Positions 17,128 to 28,896 of a DNA stretch of 64,000 bases are shown in pieces. A model generated the notes under the pieces. The model ran no database searches. It had not been told where the DNA came from and worked only from the letters and a program-made list of their open reading frames with translations. The translations under genes were made by a program, and so were the position numbers. The stretch's first letter is position 1; each line of letters starts with the position of its first letter. This DNA comes from Hyphomicrobiales bacterium (GTDB lineage Bacteria; Pseudomonadota; Alphaproteobacteria; Rhizobiales; Rhizobiaceae): contig UBMU01000016.1 of NCBI GenBank assembly GCA_900466605.1, positions 186,001 to 250,000 on the forward strand. Reading direction: 5' to 3'.

Positions 17128-17961
17128 ATGAACATCATTTCCCAGGCGACCGCCTTCGGCGGCATGCAGGGCGTCTTCACGCACACGTCGGACGCCTGCA
17201 AGTGCGACATGACCTTCGCCGTCTTCGTTCCGCCGCAGGCAATTGAAAAGCCCTGCCCTGTTCTGTGGTACCTCTCTGGCCTCACCTGCACGCACGCGAA
17301 CGTCATGGAAAAGGGCGAGTATCGGCGTATGGCCGCCGAACTCGGCCTGATTGTCGTATGCCCGGACACCAGCCCGCGCGGCAATGACGTACCGGATGAG
17401 CTCACAAATTGGCAGATGGGCAAGGGCGCAGGCTTCTATCTCGATGCGACCGAAGAGCCATGGTCGGAAAACTATCAGATGTACACCTACATCACCGAAG
17501 AGCTTCCCGCCTATGTCAGCCAGCACTTCCGCATGGATATGAGCCGCCAGGGCATCTTCGGTCACTCGATGGGTGGTCACGGCGCTATGACAATAGCGCT
17601 CAGGAATCCGGATCGTTTCAAGAGTTGCTCGGCTTTTGCGCCAATCGTGGAGCCCTCGACGGCAGACTGGTCGGTTCCAGCGTTTGAAAAATACCTCGGG
17701 CAGGATCGTGCCACTTGGCGCAAATATGATGCTTGCGCCTTGGTAAGCGACGGAGCACGATTCCCGGAGTTTCTGATTGACCAGGGTAAGGCCGATGGCT
17801 TCCTGGAGAACGGTCTGCGCCCATCGTTGTTCGAAGATGTCGTCAAGAATACCGATATGAAGGTCACGCTGCGCCTCCATGAGCGCTATGACCACTCCTA
17901 CTACTTCATTTCGACCTTCATGGACGATCACCTGAAGTGGCATGCAGAGCGGCTTGCCTGA
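17128..17961 (+). CDS. fghA: S-formylglutathione hydrolase
   Basis: The 277-residue serine esterase hydrolyses S-formylglutathione to formate and glutathione, completing the FrmA route. It is of the esterase D alpha/beta-hydrolase type: nucleophile Ser147 in GHSMGGHG, the oxyanion segment LSGLTCTH near 49-56, and DHSYYFI near the C-terminus with the catalytic His. The length matches the family. AGGAGA precedes the ATG by 7 nt. A strong terminator follows at 18044. Confidence 0.96.
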   Translation: MNIISQATAFGGMQGVFTHTSDACKCDMTFAVFVPPQAIEKPCPVLWYLSGLTCTHANVMEKGEYRRMAAELGLIVVCPDTSPRGNDVPDELTNWQMGKGAGFYLDATEEPWSENYQMYTYITEELPAYVSQHFRMDMSRQGIFGHSMGGHGAMTIALRNPDRFKSCSAFAPIVEPSTADWSVPAFEKYLGQDRATWRKYDACALVSDGARFPEFLIDQGKADGFLENGLRPSLFEDVVKNTDMKVTLRLHERYDHSYYFISTFMDDHLKWHAERLA

Positions 17962-18043
17962 GGCGCTAGACCGGTGACACCATGTTGCCCGGCTTTTGTC
18001 GGCCGGTGATCCCGCCATCACTCGACATCACTGCGTAAGTCGG

Positions 18044-18079
18044 AACTGTGGCCGGTTAGCCGGCCACAGTTATTGTATT
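18044..18079. terminator. Strong hairpin terminator between fghA and doxX
   Basis: AACTGTGGCCGG-TTAG-CCGGCCACAGTT is a 12-bp perfect stem with a 4-nt loop, followed by ATTGTATT. It lies between convergent genes and probably terminates fghA transcription; read from the minus strand it would lie downstream of doxX. Confidence 0.8.
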
Positions 18080-18473
18080 AGGCGGCGGCCTTGCGCCGGT
18101 CGATCGACAGAGCGCCAGCACCAGCAAAGAAGATGAAAAGGAAGATGAAGCAGAACAGAATTGCTGCTTCGCCACCGTTCAGCGCCGGCCAGAACGCCTT
18201 CGGTCCATGAGCCATGAAGTAGGCTACGGCCATCTGGCCCGAGAGAATGAAGGCCACGGGCCGCGTGAACAGGCCGATCAGCACGAGAAGGCCACCAACC
18301 ACTTCAAGCAGAGCGGCGACCAGCAGCAATGGCGGCAGCGGGCCTTCCATCTGTGCAGCCGGGAACGCGAAAAGCTTCATTGTTCCGTGCTCGATAAACA
18401 GCAGCGCCGTGATGATGCGCAGAGCGGCAAGCGCATAGGGCTGGTATGCGCTCAGTCGTTCTAGACTCGACAT
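18078..18473 (-). CDS. DoxX-family membrane protein
   Basis: The 131-residue protein has four hydrophobic helices. It begins MSSLERLSAYQPYALAALRI; the FIEHGTMKLF segment after the first helix and VAALLEVVGGLLVLIGLFTRP are characteristic of the DoxX/DoxD family of small quinone-related membrane proteins. I chose the ATG at 18473 because AGGAGAG precedes it. It is downstream of pccB on the minus strand after a 126-nt gap (18474-18599), which should hold its promoter. The precise role is unknown. Confidence 0.88.
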   Translation of the reverse strand: MSSLERLSAYQPYALAALRIITALLFIEHGTMKLFAFPAAQMEGPLPPLLLVAALLEVVGGLLVLIGLFTRPVAFILSGQMAVAYFMAHGPKAFWPALNGGEAAILFCFIFLFIFFAGAGALSIDRRKAAA

Positions 18474-18599
18474 GTAGACTCTCCTTTTGAGTAAAGACAG
18501 CGGAGCGTTAGCTGCTTCGCCAAAAGGAAAGAAGACACGGATCGCTGACAAGCGATCACTTCCTCTTGATTTTCCTTGTCTTTCCCCAATTTGGTCTCC

Positions 18600-20132
18600 T
18601 TAAAGCGGAATATTGTCGTGCTTCTTCCAAGGATTGCTCAAGTCTTTATTGCGAAGCATCTTGAGGCCGCGTGCCAGCCGCCTGCGCGTAGAGTGCGGCA
18701 TGATCACCTCGTCCACGTAGCCGCGCTCGGCAGCCACGAATGGTGAAAGGAAGCGGTCCTCATACATCTTGGTATGCGCGGCAATCTTCTCGGGATCGGC
18801 TATATCCTTCCGGAAGATGATCTCGACAGCGCCCTTGGCGCCCATGACGGCGATTTGGGCCGTCGGCCAGGCATAGTTTAGGTCCCCCCTCAGGTGCTTC
18901 GACGCCATGACATCGTAGGCGCCACCGAAGGCCTTGCGGGTGATCACTGTCAGCTTCGGCACTGTTGCCTCGGCATAGGCGAACAGCAGTTTCGCGCCAT
19001 GTTTGATCAGGCCGCCATACTCCTGCGCAGTTCCCGGCAAGAAACCAGGCACGTCGACGAAAGTAACGATCGGAATATTGAAGCAGTCGCAGAAACGCAC
19101 GAACCGGGCGGCTTTTCGCGACGCATCGCTATCGAGTACGCCGGCGAGCACCATCGGCTGGTTGGCCACGAAGCCGACCGTTGAGCCCTCTATCCGGCCG
19201 AAGCCGCAGACGATGTTCTTGGCAAAGCTCGCTTGGATTTCGAAGAAATCGCCCTCATCTGCCGTTTTGAGGATCAGTTCCTTGATGTCATAAGGCTTGT
19301 TCGCATTCGCCGGCACCAGCGTATCCAGCGATGCATCGACATCTGTCACCGACTGGTAACATTCGATTTCCGGCACGGACGCGGTGTTCGATTGCGGCAG
19401 AAGGTCAATCAAACGGCGAACTTGCAGCAACGCCTCGACATCATTGTCGTAGGCGCCATCGGCGATAGAGGATTTGGTGGTGTGCACAGAAGCGCCGCCG
19501 AGTTCTTCCGCTGTAACGGTCTCGTTGGTCACCGTCTTCACCACATCCGGGCCGGTTACGAACATGTAAGACGTATCGCGGACCATAAAGATGAAATCGG
19601 TCATGGCGGGCGAATAGACGTCTCCGCCAGCGCATGGCCCCATGATGACCGAGATCTGAGGAATGACGCCGGAGGCCAGCACGTTGCGCTGAAACACCTC
19701 GGCGTAGCCGCCAAGTGCCGCAACGCCTTCCTGAATGCGAGCGCCGCCGGCATCATAGATGCCAATGATCGGCGCTCTGTTCTTGAGCGCCATGTCCTGG
19801 ACCTTCATGATCTTCTCGGCATGCGCCTCCGAGAGCGAGCCGCCGAACACCGTAAAGTCCTTGGCAAAGACGAAGACGGTTCGGCCGTTCACGGTTCCCC
19901 AGCCAGTGACCACGCCATCTCCGGCAATTCGAGCCTTTTCCATCCCGAAGTCGTTCGATCGATGTTCGACGAACATGTCGAACTCCTCGAAGGAATCCTC
20001 GTCGAGGAAAAGATCGATGCGCTCGCGTGCCGTCAGCTTGCCGCGGTGATGCTGGGCGTCGATGCGCGCCTTGCCTCCGCCGAGCCTTGCAATGCCGCGG
20101 CGACGTTCGAGTTCTTCAAGAATTTCCTTCAT
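18600..20132 (-). CDS. pccB: Propionyl-CoA carboxylase beta (carboxyltransferase) subunit
   Basis: The 510-residue protein starts [20 protein letters not shown]. It has the two crotonase-like carboxyltransferase halves: [29 protein letters not shown] (about 70-98) with [17 protein letters not shown], and the C-terminal half with [17 protein letters not shown] and [10 protein letters not shown]. It transfers carboxyl from biotin on PccA to propionyl-CoA. GAGGAG supports the start at 20132; an in-frame upstream extension would overlap the lipoprotein gene. It is separated by about 5 kb from pccA and oppositely oriented. An adjacent methylmalonyl-CoA mutase gene is not seen. Confidence 0.94.
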   Translation of the reverse strand: MKEILEELERRRGIARLGGGKARIDAQHHRGKLTARERIDLFLDEDSFEEFDMFVEHRSNDFGMEKARIAGDGVVTGWGTVNGRTVFVFAKDFTVFGGSLSEAHAEKIMKVQDMALKNRAPIIGIYDAGGARIQEGVAALGGYAEVFQRNVLASGVIPQISVIMGPCAGGDVYSPAMTDFIFMVRDTSYMFVTGPDVVKTVTNETVTAEELGGASVHTTKSSIADGAYDNDVEALLQVRRLIDLLPQSNTASVPEIECYQSVTDVDASLDTLVPANANKPYDIKELILKTADEGDFFEIQASFAKNIVCGFGRIEGSTVGFVANQPMVLAGVLDSDASRKAARFVRFCDCFNIPIVTFVDVPGFLPGTAQEYGGLIKHGAKLLFAYAEATVPKLTVITRKAFGGAYDVMASKHLRGDLNYAWPTAQIAVMGAKGAVEIIFRKDIADPEKIAAHTKMYEDRFLSPFVAAERGYVDEVIMPHSTRRRLARGLKMLRNKDLSNPWKKHDNIPL

Positions 20133-20166
20133 GGATACTCCTCGCCGCGGATCCAACGGCCGATTT

Positions 20167-20622
20167 TTAAGCGCGTCCAGCGCGAAGGGAGAAAGCGGAA
20201 CGAATGCGAGCCGCGATATCCTCCGCAAGGATTTCGTCGGCAGCCTCAGGACTGCCGGAAAAGCTTGTAATTTCGAACGAACTGACTGCGATAACCGAGC
20301 CATCGTCCACTGAAGCAGCGTCGATGCTGACTTTTGCGACATTCCGGCTCTTGTCGAAGCCCTGTCCCTTCTCCACCGACATAATTCGGATCGTCAGCAC
20401 GACTCGCGGATAGGCCTCGGTTCGCACCGTGGCGTTGATCGCTGCATTTACCCTGTCGCCGACGCCGGCAAGGATTGCCGGCGGTATCTTCTGCGGGCTG
20501 ACAACGACTGCGCTCCGGACGTCATAGACAGGAGCGGGCTGTTCCTTCGTGAAGAGTGAGCAGGACGCCAAGGCGATGCAGATAAAAACAACCGGAAAAA
20601 ACCACGACTTGAGCCAGTTCAT
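20167..20622 (-). CDS. Predicted lipoprotein, hypothetical
   Basis: The 151-residue protein begins [21 protein letters not shown], with a signal sequence ending in the lipobox LASC (Cys21 is the expected lipidation site). The mature part starts [20 protein letters not shown] and then looks like a mixed alpha/beta domain ([27 protein letters not shown]). I do not recognise a family. It lies 34 nt upstream of pccB on the same strand, so the two may share a transcript. It is probably anchored in the inner or outer membrane facing the periplasm. Confidence 0.7.
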   Translation of the reverse strand: MNWLKSWFFPVVFICIALASCSLFTKEQPAPVYDVRSAVVVSPQKIPPAILAGVGDRVNAAINATVRTEAYPRVVLTIRIMSVEKGQGFDKSRNVAKVSIDAASVDDGSVIAVSSFEITSFSGSPEAADEILAEDIAARIRSAFSLRAGRA

Positions 20623-20692
20623 TCAAAAAATCCGCATCCGCCCCCGATAGAGTCGCAGATTTTCGCGATAACTGGCATCAAAGCAATATGTT

Positions 20693-21478
20693 TCAGCCCT
20701 TTACGGCCAAAAAAACGTCCGAAGCGGCTTTGAAATCCTCGAAGCGCTTCTCACGCCGTTCCTCGGCTTCCTCGTCGCTTCCCCAATGCTCGATCGTCCA
20801 GTCCTCGTCGAGATGCGCGAGTGACCAAACTTTCTTCGCCGGCAGGACGCGTTCGGCAAACGCAAGCGCCAATAGCGCGGAGCCAGTCAACGTCGTGATG
20901 GTATGCAAAGCTGCGAGCACCGTAGCATTGTCATGCCGCCTCAATGCCACGGAAAACGCGGAAATAGCTTCCGGTGGCTGATCGTGATGCATGACGCCTT
21001 CGATCAAAATGAAGCGTGCCCCGAGCGAATTGGCGGCCCAATCGAGCACTGGATCCCAAAGCTCCATCTGGCGCTCGACGAGGGCTTGCGGTGCGTCGGC
21101 GCGATAGCAGAGAAGATCGCTTGACGAAAATCGCAGAATGTCGTCGAAGACAGCCTGCGTATCGGTCGCAACCCCGTCGATAGCCGTATTGACGAGCCGT
21201 GTTGCAGGCATGGTCGAGGGGTCGATGAGTTCGGCTTGCGCCTCCCATTCTCGCACCAAAAGTTCTGCCAGAGGCTTTGTTGCGACAACGAGAAGCTTGC
21301 GGGCCGGCGTGCGGATTGCCTTACCATCCAGTTCGATGGAAAAGCCTTCGTCCAGTTCCCTGATTGTGACGGCCTTGTAGAAGCGCTTCGGCAGTGGCTT
21401 CTTCATCTGGATCTGGGCACGGCGGATCGGATCTGGATGGCTCAATCCTTCCGCCAGGTCGTTCAACAGATCACGCAT
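20693..21478 (-). CDS. ATP12-family F1-ATPase assembly chaperone
   Basis: The 261-residue protein is homologous to mitochondrial ATP12, which binds the F1 alpha subunit during assembly. PLPKRFYKAVTI near 29-40, IELDGKAIRTPARKLL near 49-64 and LAELLVREWEAQAELIDPSTMPATRLVNTAIDGV are conserved family segments. The length and N-terminus (MRDLLNDLAEG) match other rhizobial proteins of the family. It is downstream of the HAD gene with a 9-nt gap, part of an rluA-type/HAD/ATP12 minus-strand operon. Confidence 0.92.
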   Translation of the reverse strand: MRDLLNDLAEGLSHPDPIRRAQIQMKKPLPKRFYKAVTIRELDEGFSIELDGKAIRTPARKLLVVATKPLAELLVREWEAQAELIDPSTMPATRLVNTAIDGVATDTQAVFDDILRFSSSDLLCYRADAPQALVERQMELWDPVLDWAANSLGARFILIEGVMHHDQPPEAISAFSVALRRHDNATVLAALHTITTLTGSALLALAFAERVLPAKKVWSLAHLDEDWTIEHWGSDEEAEERREKRFEDFKAASDVFLAVKG

Positions 21479-21487
21479 GCATCCACC

Positions 21488-22141
21488 TCAGGAAAAGTGC
21501 TTCAAAATATCGCTTGGGTGGCGAACAATGCTGTCGGCACCCGCACCCACCAGGTCGTCCACACTCGCATACCCCCACGAGACGCCGACCGCCTTGGCGC
21601 CTGCAGCCTTCGCCATCTGCATGTCGTAGATGGCGTCGCCGATGACGATGGCATCGGTAGGACTCATGCCGGTCTCGCTGCAGCACTCCATTACCATAGC
21701 GGGATGTGGCTTCGATGGGCAGTCGTCTGCAGTGCGCGAAACGATAAAATTTGGTGCAAAACCGTGTGTTTCGAGAATGTGGACCAGACCGCGACGCGAC
21801 TTGCCGGTTACCGCGCCGATCAGAATGTCGTCGTTCCCTGCCAATGCATCGATCAGCGGCTTGATGCCATCGAAGAGCGGCACGTCCATTCCGGGTTCGT
21901 CACAAACGCCGGTATAGATCGCCTTATAGTGCGCTGTCATGGCGATTGCCTCGTCGTCGACGTGCGGCTTCCCTTGCATTCGCGCAATCGCGATATCCAG
22001 CGTCAGTCCGATGATCGACTTCGTCAACGAGACATCAGGTCTGTCATAGCCGAAATGCACGAACGTCCGCGCCATCACCTCGTGGATCAGCGCGGCACTG
22101 TCGACCAGCGTCCCGTCGCAATCGAAGAGTGCTAGCCTCAT
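21488..22141 (-). CDS. HAD-superfamily hydrolase, phosphoglycolate-phosphatase-like
   Basis: The 217-residue protein starts MRLALFDCDGTLVDSA, HAD motif I with nucleophile Asp8 and Asp10. Motif II is GAVTGKS, motif III the Lys in KPHPAM, and motif IV GDAIYDMQMAKAAG. An alpha-helical cap lies between motifs I and II. It belongs to the HAD-IA/Gph-like subgroup of phosphatases; the substrate is unknown. The start overlaps the stop of the RluA-type gene by 4 nt (ATGA), implying translational coupling. Confidence 0.9.
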   Translation of the reverse strand: MRLALFDCDGTLVDSAALIHEVMARTFVHFGYDRPDVSLTKSIIGLTLDIAIARMQGKPHVDDEAIAMTAHYKAIYTGVCDEPGMDVPLFDGIKPLIDALAGNDDILIGAVTGKSRRGLVHILETHGFAPNFIVSRTADDCPSKPHPAMVMECCSETGMSPTDAIVIGDAIYDMQMAKAAGAKAVGVSWGYASVDDLVGAGADSIVRHPSDILKHFS

Positions 22142-23133
22142 TCGTCGTCTTCCCTCTCCTGGGATGCCAGATCGAGGCCGAGCAGGTTCCAGGTCTGAAC
22201 CATATGCGGCGGCAAGGGCGCGCTGATGCGCAGTCGGCCGCCGGACGGATGCGGAATGTCGATCTTGCGCGCATGCAGATGCAGCCGCTTCTGGATGCCG
22301 CCCGGGACGTCCCAGTTCGGATCATCGATGAAATATTTGGGATCGCCGATAATCGGGTGGCCAATATGAAGTGCGTGAACGCGCAACTGGTGCGTCCGCC
22401 CGGTATAGGGCTCCATCTCAAGCCAAGCGAGGTTCTGCGCGGCGGTTTCCAGGACACGATAGTAGGAAATCGCGTGGTCGGCTCCCTCTTCGCCATGCTT
22501 GGCAACACGCATCCGGTCGCCATCGGCAGTGGCTTCTTTCACCAGCCAGGTGGAGATTTTGTCCTCGTGCTTGCGCGGAACGCCTCTCACCAGCGACCAG
22601 TAGGTCTTCTTGGTATCGCGCTCTCGAAACGCTGCCGTCAACTTCTGCGCCGCGCCACGGGTGCGGGCAATAACGAGAACGCCTGACGTATCGCGGTCGA
22701 GGCGATGCACGAGCCGCGGCTTTTCGCCCTTCGGGCTTGTCCAGGCCTCCAGCATCTTGTCGATATTGCGTGTCACGCCCGATCCGCCCTGCACGGCTAG
22801 GCCGGCCGGCTTGTTCAGGACGATCACCTTGTCGTCCTCATGCAGGATCATGCGCTGCAGAAGCTCGTAGTCGCCCCCGTGTTTCAGATCATGGCTGGCA
22901 ATCGGCGTGTTTTTCGACTTGGCGTCTACATCGAGCGGCGGCACGCGCACCACCTGCCCGGGCTGCACGCGCGTATCACTCTTCACGCGTCCGCCATCGA
23001 CACGGACCTGGCCGGATCGCAGAAGTTTCTGGAGCGGGCCGAAACCGAGCCCCGGAAAGTGCACCTTGAACCAGCGATCGAGCCGCATGCCCGCCTCGTC
23101 CGGCTCCACTTTTTTGTGTTCGATACCCGCCAT
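22138..23133 (-). CDS. RluA-family pseudouridine synthase (RluC-like)
   Basis: The 331-residue enzyme has an N-terminal S4 RNA-binding domain (about 14-75, MRLDRWFKVHFPGLGFGPLQKLLRSGQVRVDGGRVK pattern) and a catalytic domain with RLVHRLDRDTSGVLVIA, whose Asp is the nucleophile. GRTHQLRVHALHIGHPIIGD follows. It isomerises specific uridines of 23S rRNA, most likely the RluC sites, but the exact target cannot be read from sequence. It heads the operon with the HAD and ATP12 genes. Confidence 0.9.
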   Translation of the reverse strand: MAGIEHKKVEPDEAGMRLDRWFKVHFPGLGFGPLQKLLRSGQVRVDGGRVKSDTRVQPGQVVRVPPLDVDAKSKNTPIASHDLKHGGDYELLQRMILHEDDKVIVLNKPAGLAVQGGSGVTRNIDKMLEAWTSPKGEKPRLVHRLDRDTSGVLVIARTRGAAQKLTAAFRERDTKKTYWSLVRGVPRKHEDKISTWLVKEATADGDRMRVAKHGEEGADHAISYYRVLETAAQNLAWLEMEPYTGRTHQLRVHALHIGHPIIGDPKYFIDDPNWDVPGGIQKRLHLHARKIDIPHPSGGRLRISAPLPPHMVQTWNLLGLDLASQEREDDE

Positions 23134-23223
23134 ACGTCATCTTTCGGAAAATGGTGTTCCGCGCAGCGCGCGGCCTTTGGGGCTGGCTTTAGAGCATTTT
23201 CGCCAAAAACGGAAACCGTAATC

Positions 23224-23601
23224 TCACAAGATTGAACGCGTGAGCGTCAGTCCGGCGATCACCGCTGCTATCGACAAGCCGACGCTGGCGATAATGTAGA
23301 CGGCGCCGGAGGCAGCCGCGCCACGCTCGAACAGCGAAATGGCATCGAGCGAGAATGCGGAAAAGGTCGTGAAGCCTCCCAGCAAGCCAGTGACCAATAA
23401 CAAGCGCAATTCGGGCGATGCCCCGAAGCGTCGAATGATCATTTCCGTGAATACCCCAATAACGAAGCAGCCGACAACGTTGACGGTCAACGTGCCCCAC
23501 GGGAAAGTAGGGCCCGCAAGCCTGAGAGCCCATTGGCCGACATAGTATCTGAGGACTGAACCGATTGCGCCGCCGACGGCGACTAGAAGGGCGTGCATCA
23601 T
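23224..23601 (-). CDS. crcB: Fluoride channel CrcB (Fluc)
   Basis: The 125-residue protein has four transmembrane helices. Family motifs are GGAIGSVLRYYVG near 8-20, GTLTVNVVGCFVIGV with the conserved Asn, and GLLGGFTTFSAFSLDA, whose Thr/Phe line the fluoride path. Fluc proteins work as inverted-topology homodimers to export F-. I chose the ATG at 23601, with GAGAAG upstream; an in-frame upstream start has weaker support. It lies 90 nt upstream of the RluA-type gene on the same strand. Confidence 0.93.
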   Translation of the reverse strand: MMHALLVAVGGAIGSVLRYYVGQWALRLAGPTFPWGTLTVNVVGCFVIGVFTEMIIRRFGASPELRLLLVTGLLGGFTTFSAFSLDAISLFERGAAASGAVYIIASVGLSIAAVIAGLTLTRSIL

Positions 23602-23720
23602 GAGTCTTCTCTGGGTGGCATTGCCGGAAACTCCAACCATCTGCCGAGAAGATCAAGATGCTTAAAATGCCAGCGGTTAATTTAGCCAGTTAAGAACGTG
23701 CGGTGCCATATTCTGGCATT

Positions 23721-23990
23721 ATGACAGTCCTGGTTGGCACCATATCCGCGAGCACCGCCGCCGCAGCGTTTGAAACGCTTCGGATTCCGCAGCGCGTCTC
23801 CGCAAGCACCGCTGCTAAAGAGGCTCGTCGCGTTGCCGACCGCCAAACCAAGGCGGCCAGCGGGCAAGACGTGGAAGAACCGGCCAATATCATTCAATCG
23901 ACGGAGGTCGCGCTCGATCTCATGACGATGGGGCAAAGGCAGCCGCAGGCTGGGTTGAAACAGGCCCTGGAACTCTACGGCGACAGCTGA
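23721..23990 (+). CDS. Small hypothetical protein
   Basis: The 89-residue product (from the ATG at 23721; ATG 23703 is an alternative) has a weakly hydrophobic N-terminus, MTVLVGTISASTAAAAFETL, then a polar middle rich in Ala, Lys and Arg, and an amphipathic end VALDLMTMGQRQPQAGLKQALELYG. The short Ala-rich start and helical C-terminus are loosely like flagellar rod-type small proteins, but I cannot place it. No good ribosome site is visible. It fills most of an otherwise empty stretch between crcB and the glycine riboswitch. Confidence 0.4.
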   Translation: MTVLVGTISASTAAAAFETLRIPQRVSASTAAKEARRVADRQTKAASGQDVEEPANIIQSTEVALDLMTMGQRQPQAGLKQALELYGDS

Positions 23991-24070
23991 CTTCGCCCGC
24001 CTCCTCTCTTCCGCAGGCGCCTATCTTTAAATCCACGCGACAAAAATTTGTTTGGTGGCGACATTCCCCC

Positions 24071-24098
24071 TTGCCAAGTGCAGCCTTGGCCAGATAAT
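24071..24098 (+). promoter_or_regulatory. Sigma-70-like promoter of the gcv operon
   Basis: TTGCCA (24071-24076) and GATAAT (24093-24098) are spaced by 16 nt, with transcription expected to begin near 24105, just at the start of the glycine riboswitch. The location agrees with a leader-controlled gcv operon. Confidence 0.55.
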
Positions 24099-24104
24099 TG
24101 CCCT

Positions 24105-24275
24105 CGACCTTGTTGGGAGAAGCTGGTCGTCCGCGACCAGTGCCGAAGGAGCAACCGCCCCGGAAACTCTCAGGCCAAAGGACCAGCAAGGGGCAGACGG
24201 AACTCTGGAGAGAGGCGTTCTCGAAACGCTCGCCGAAGGGATAACAATCTCAGGCAAAGGGACAGAGGGGGCTCG
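24105..24275 (+). ncRNA. Tandem glycine riboswitch
   Basis: Two consecutive glycine aptamers precede gcvT. Aptamer 1 (about 24113-24193) begins GGGAGAAGCTGG and contains GCCGAAGGAGCAA and CTCTCAGGCCAAAGGACC. Aptamer 2 (about 24200-24275) begins CTCTGGAGAG and contains CGCCGAAGGGATAACAA and TCTCAGGCAAAGGGACAGAG. The GCCGAAGG-AGCAA and CUCAGGC-AAAGGAC words are the conserved core of this class. Glycine binding usually turns on expression of the glycine cleavage genes. The expression platform probably overlaps the gcvT ribosome site region (24276-24349). Confidence 0.96.
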
Positions 24276-24349
24276 AAATGCAAGGCGCAACTGCGTCTGA
24301 AGATTTGAGCCCGCGCATGGAATTCCAGGCGCAAACCCCGGAGGCGTCG

Positions 24350-25486
24350 TTGGACGATACTGCTGCCCTCAAGAAAACTCCGCTTCACGCGCTGCATCTG
24401 TCGCTTGGCGCGCGCATGGTACCGTTCGCCGGTTATGACATGCCGGTCCAATATCCGGCCGGCGTGATGAAAGAGCACATCCAGACGCGCACGTCTGCGG
24501 GTGTGTTCGACGTGTCCCACATGGGCCAGGTCGTCATTAAGGCAAAGTCCGGAAAATATGAGGACGCAGCGCTTGCGCTGGAAAGCCTCGTTCCGGTGGA
24601 TATACTCGGTCTTGCGGAAGGCCGTCAGCGCTACGGTTTCTTTACCGACGAGAACGGTGCCATCCTCGATGATCTGATGATCACCCATCTCGACGATCAC
24701 CTCTTCGTCGTTGTCAACGCCGCGTGCAAGGATGCCGACCTTGCGCACCTCCAGAAGCATCTTGGTGACACCTGCGATATCACCCTTCTCGATCGCGCGT
24801 TGATCGCCCTGCAGGGGCCGCGTGCCGTCGAAGTGCTTGCTGAGCTCTGGGCCGACGTTGCCGCAATGAAGTTCATGGACGTGCGCCATTGCCGGTTGCA
24901 CGACGTTTCCTGTCTTGTCTCGCGCTCCGGCTACAGCGGCGAGGACGGATTCGAAATCTCGATCCCGGCCGAAAAGGCCGAAGATGTCGCCAGGCGATTG
25001 CTTGAGCATCCGGATGTCGAAGCGATCGGCCTCGGCGCCCGCGACAGCCTTCGTCTCGAAGCTGGCCTCTGCCTCTACGGCAACGATATCGACAATACCA
25101 CAACGCCTGTGGAAGCAGCTCTCGAATGGGGCATGCAGAAGGCTCGCAAGACCGGCGGTGCACGTGCCGGCGGCTTCCCCGGAGCAGACCGCATCCTGGC
25201 TGAGCTTGAAACGGGTGCGGCCCGCCGCCGCGTCGGTCTGAAACCCGAGGGCAAGGCCCCGGTTCGTGGCCACTCAAAGCTTTTTGCGGATTCCGAGGGC
25301 AGGACCGAGATCGGCGAAGTGACTTCGGGCGGCTTCGGCCCTTCCGTCGAGCATCCCGTCGCGATGGGCTATGTCAAAGTCGCCCAGGCAGCCGTTGGAA
25401 CGCAGCTCTACGCCGAAGTACGTGGCAAGTACTTGCCCGTGACCGTCAGTGCCCTTCCCTTCATTACGCCCACCTATAAACGCTGA
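24350..25486 (+). CDS. gcvT: Aminomethyltransferase, glycine cleavage T protein
   Basis: The 378-residue T protein takes the aminomethyl group from lipoyl-GcvH and makes 5,10-methylene-THF plus ammonia. [30 protein letters not shown] and [11 protein letters not shown] open the folate-binding domain; [10 protein letters not shown] and [20 protein letters not shown] follow. I chose TTG 24350 because a perfect GGAGG lies 5 nt before it and the resulting N-terminus ([12 protein letters not shown]) looks like other family members. The upstream in-frame ATG 24278 would add 24 residues close behind the riboswitch and cannot be excluded. Confidence 0.93.
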   Translation: MDDTAALKKTPLHALHLSLGARMVPFAGYDMPVQYPAGVMKEHIQTRTSAGVFDVSHMGQVVIKAKSGKYEDAALALESLVPVDILGLAEGRQRYGFFTDENGAILDDLMITHLDDHLFVVVNAACKDADLAHLQKHLGDTCDITLLDRALIALQGPRAVEVLAELWADVAAMKFMDVRHCRLHDVSCLVSRSGYSGEDGFEISIPAEKAEDVARRLLEHPDVEAIGLGARDSLRLEAGLCLYGNDIDNTTTPVEAALEWGMQKARKTGGARAGGFPGADRILAELETGAARRRVGLKPEGKAPVRGHSKLFADSEGRTEIGEVTSGGFGPSVEHPVAMGYVKVAQAAVGTQLYAEVRGKYLPVTVSALPFITPTYKR

Positions 25487-25509
25487 AACATTTTCCGGAG
25501 AGAACAATC

Positions 25510-25871
25510 ATGCTGAAGTTTACCGAAGAACACGAGTGGCTGAAGATCGAAGGCGGCGTCGCAACGGTCGGAATCACAACCTACGCCGTTGAACAGCTTG
25601 GCGATCTCGTTTTCGTCGAATTGCCCGAGGTCGGCGCCACCTTCTCGAAGAACGACAATGCCGCAACCGTCGAGTCCGTGAAGGCTGCTTCTGACGTCTA
25701 TTGTCCGCTTGATGGCGAGATCACCGAGGTCAATCCGGCCATCACTGCCGATCCCTCGCTGGTTAATTCCGATCCTCAGGGTGCCGGCTGGTTCTTCAAG
25801 CTGAAGCTTGCCAACGCCGCCGATGCCGATGGCCTCCTCGACGAGGCGGCCTACAAGGAGCTCACCGCGTA

Positions 25872-25872
<1 letters not shown>
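25510..25872 (+). CDS. gcvH: Glycine cleavage H protein
   Basis: The 120-residue lipoyl carrier of the glycine cleavage system shuttles the aminomethyl group between GcvP and GcvT. The lipoylated Lys58 lies in [11 protein letters not shown], and [10 protein letters not shown] is the conserved N-terminus. CCGGAGAG lies before the ATG. Its lipoyl group would be supplied through LipB encoded at 7749-8462. The stop overlaps the first base of the gcvP start (TAATG), so gcvH and gcvP are coupled. Confidence 0.97.
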
Positions 25873-28736
<2,864 letters not shown>

Positions 28737-28803
28737 AGAGCTGTTCGGCAGTCGATCCCTTGATCGATTGCCGAACCCCCGGAATATGGCGAAAGGCTCT
28801 GCA

Positions 28804-28843
28804 CCTCTCTAGCCTCTCCCCTTGTGGGGAGAGGCTAGAGAGG
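28804..28843. repeat. Perfect 18-bp palindromic hairpin element after gcvP
   Basis: Two 18-bp arms (28804-28821 and 28826-28843), CCTCTCTAGCCTCTCCCC and its exact complement, enclose TTGT. There is no T-tract. The CTCCCC-TTGT-GGGGAG core looks like the small palindromic intergenic repeats common in Rhizobiaceae genomes. It could also end gcv transcription or protect the gcv mRNA 3' end. Confidence 0.7.
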
Positions 28844-28896
28844 GATAAGCATCGCACCACCCGAAAACTCACGATGCAAACACAGGTCACCCATTG

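Noticed and set aside
23602..23700. Fluoride riboswitch upstream of crcB
   Set aside because: I looked for the conserved core (GGxGATGG and CCxCC-like words) on the minus strand and found only partial matches that do not form the expected pseudoknot.
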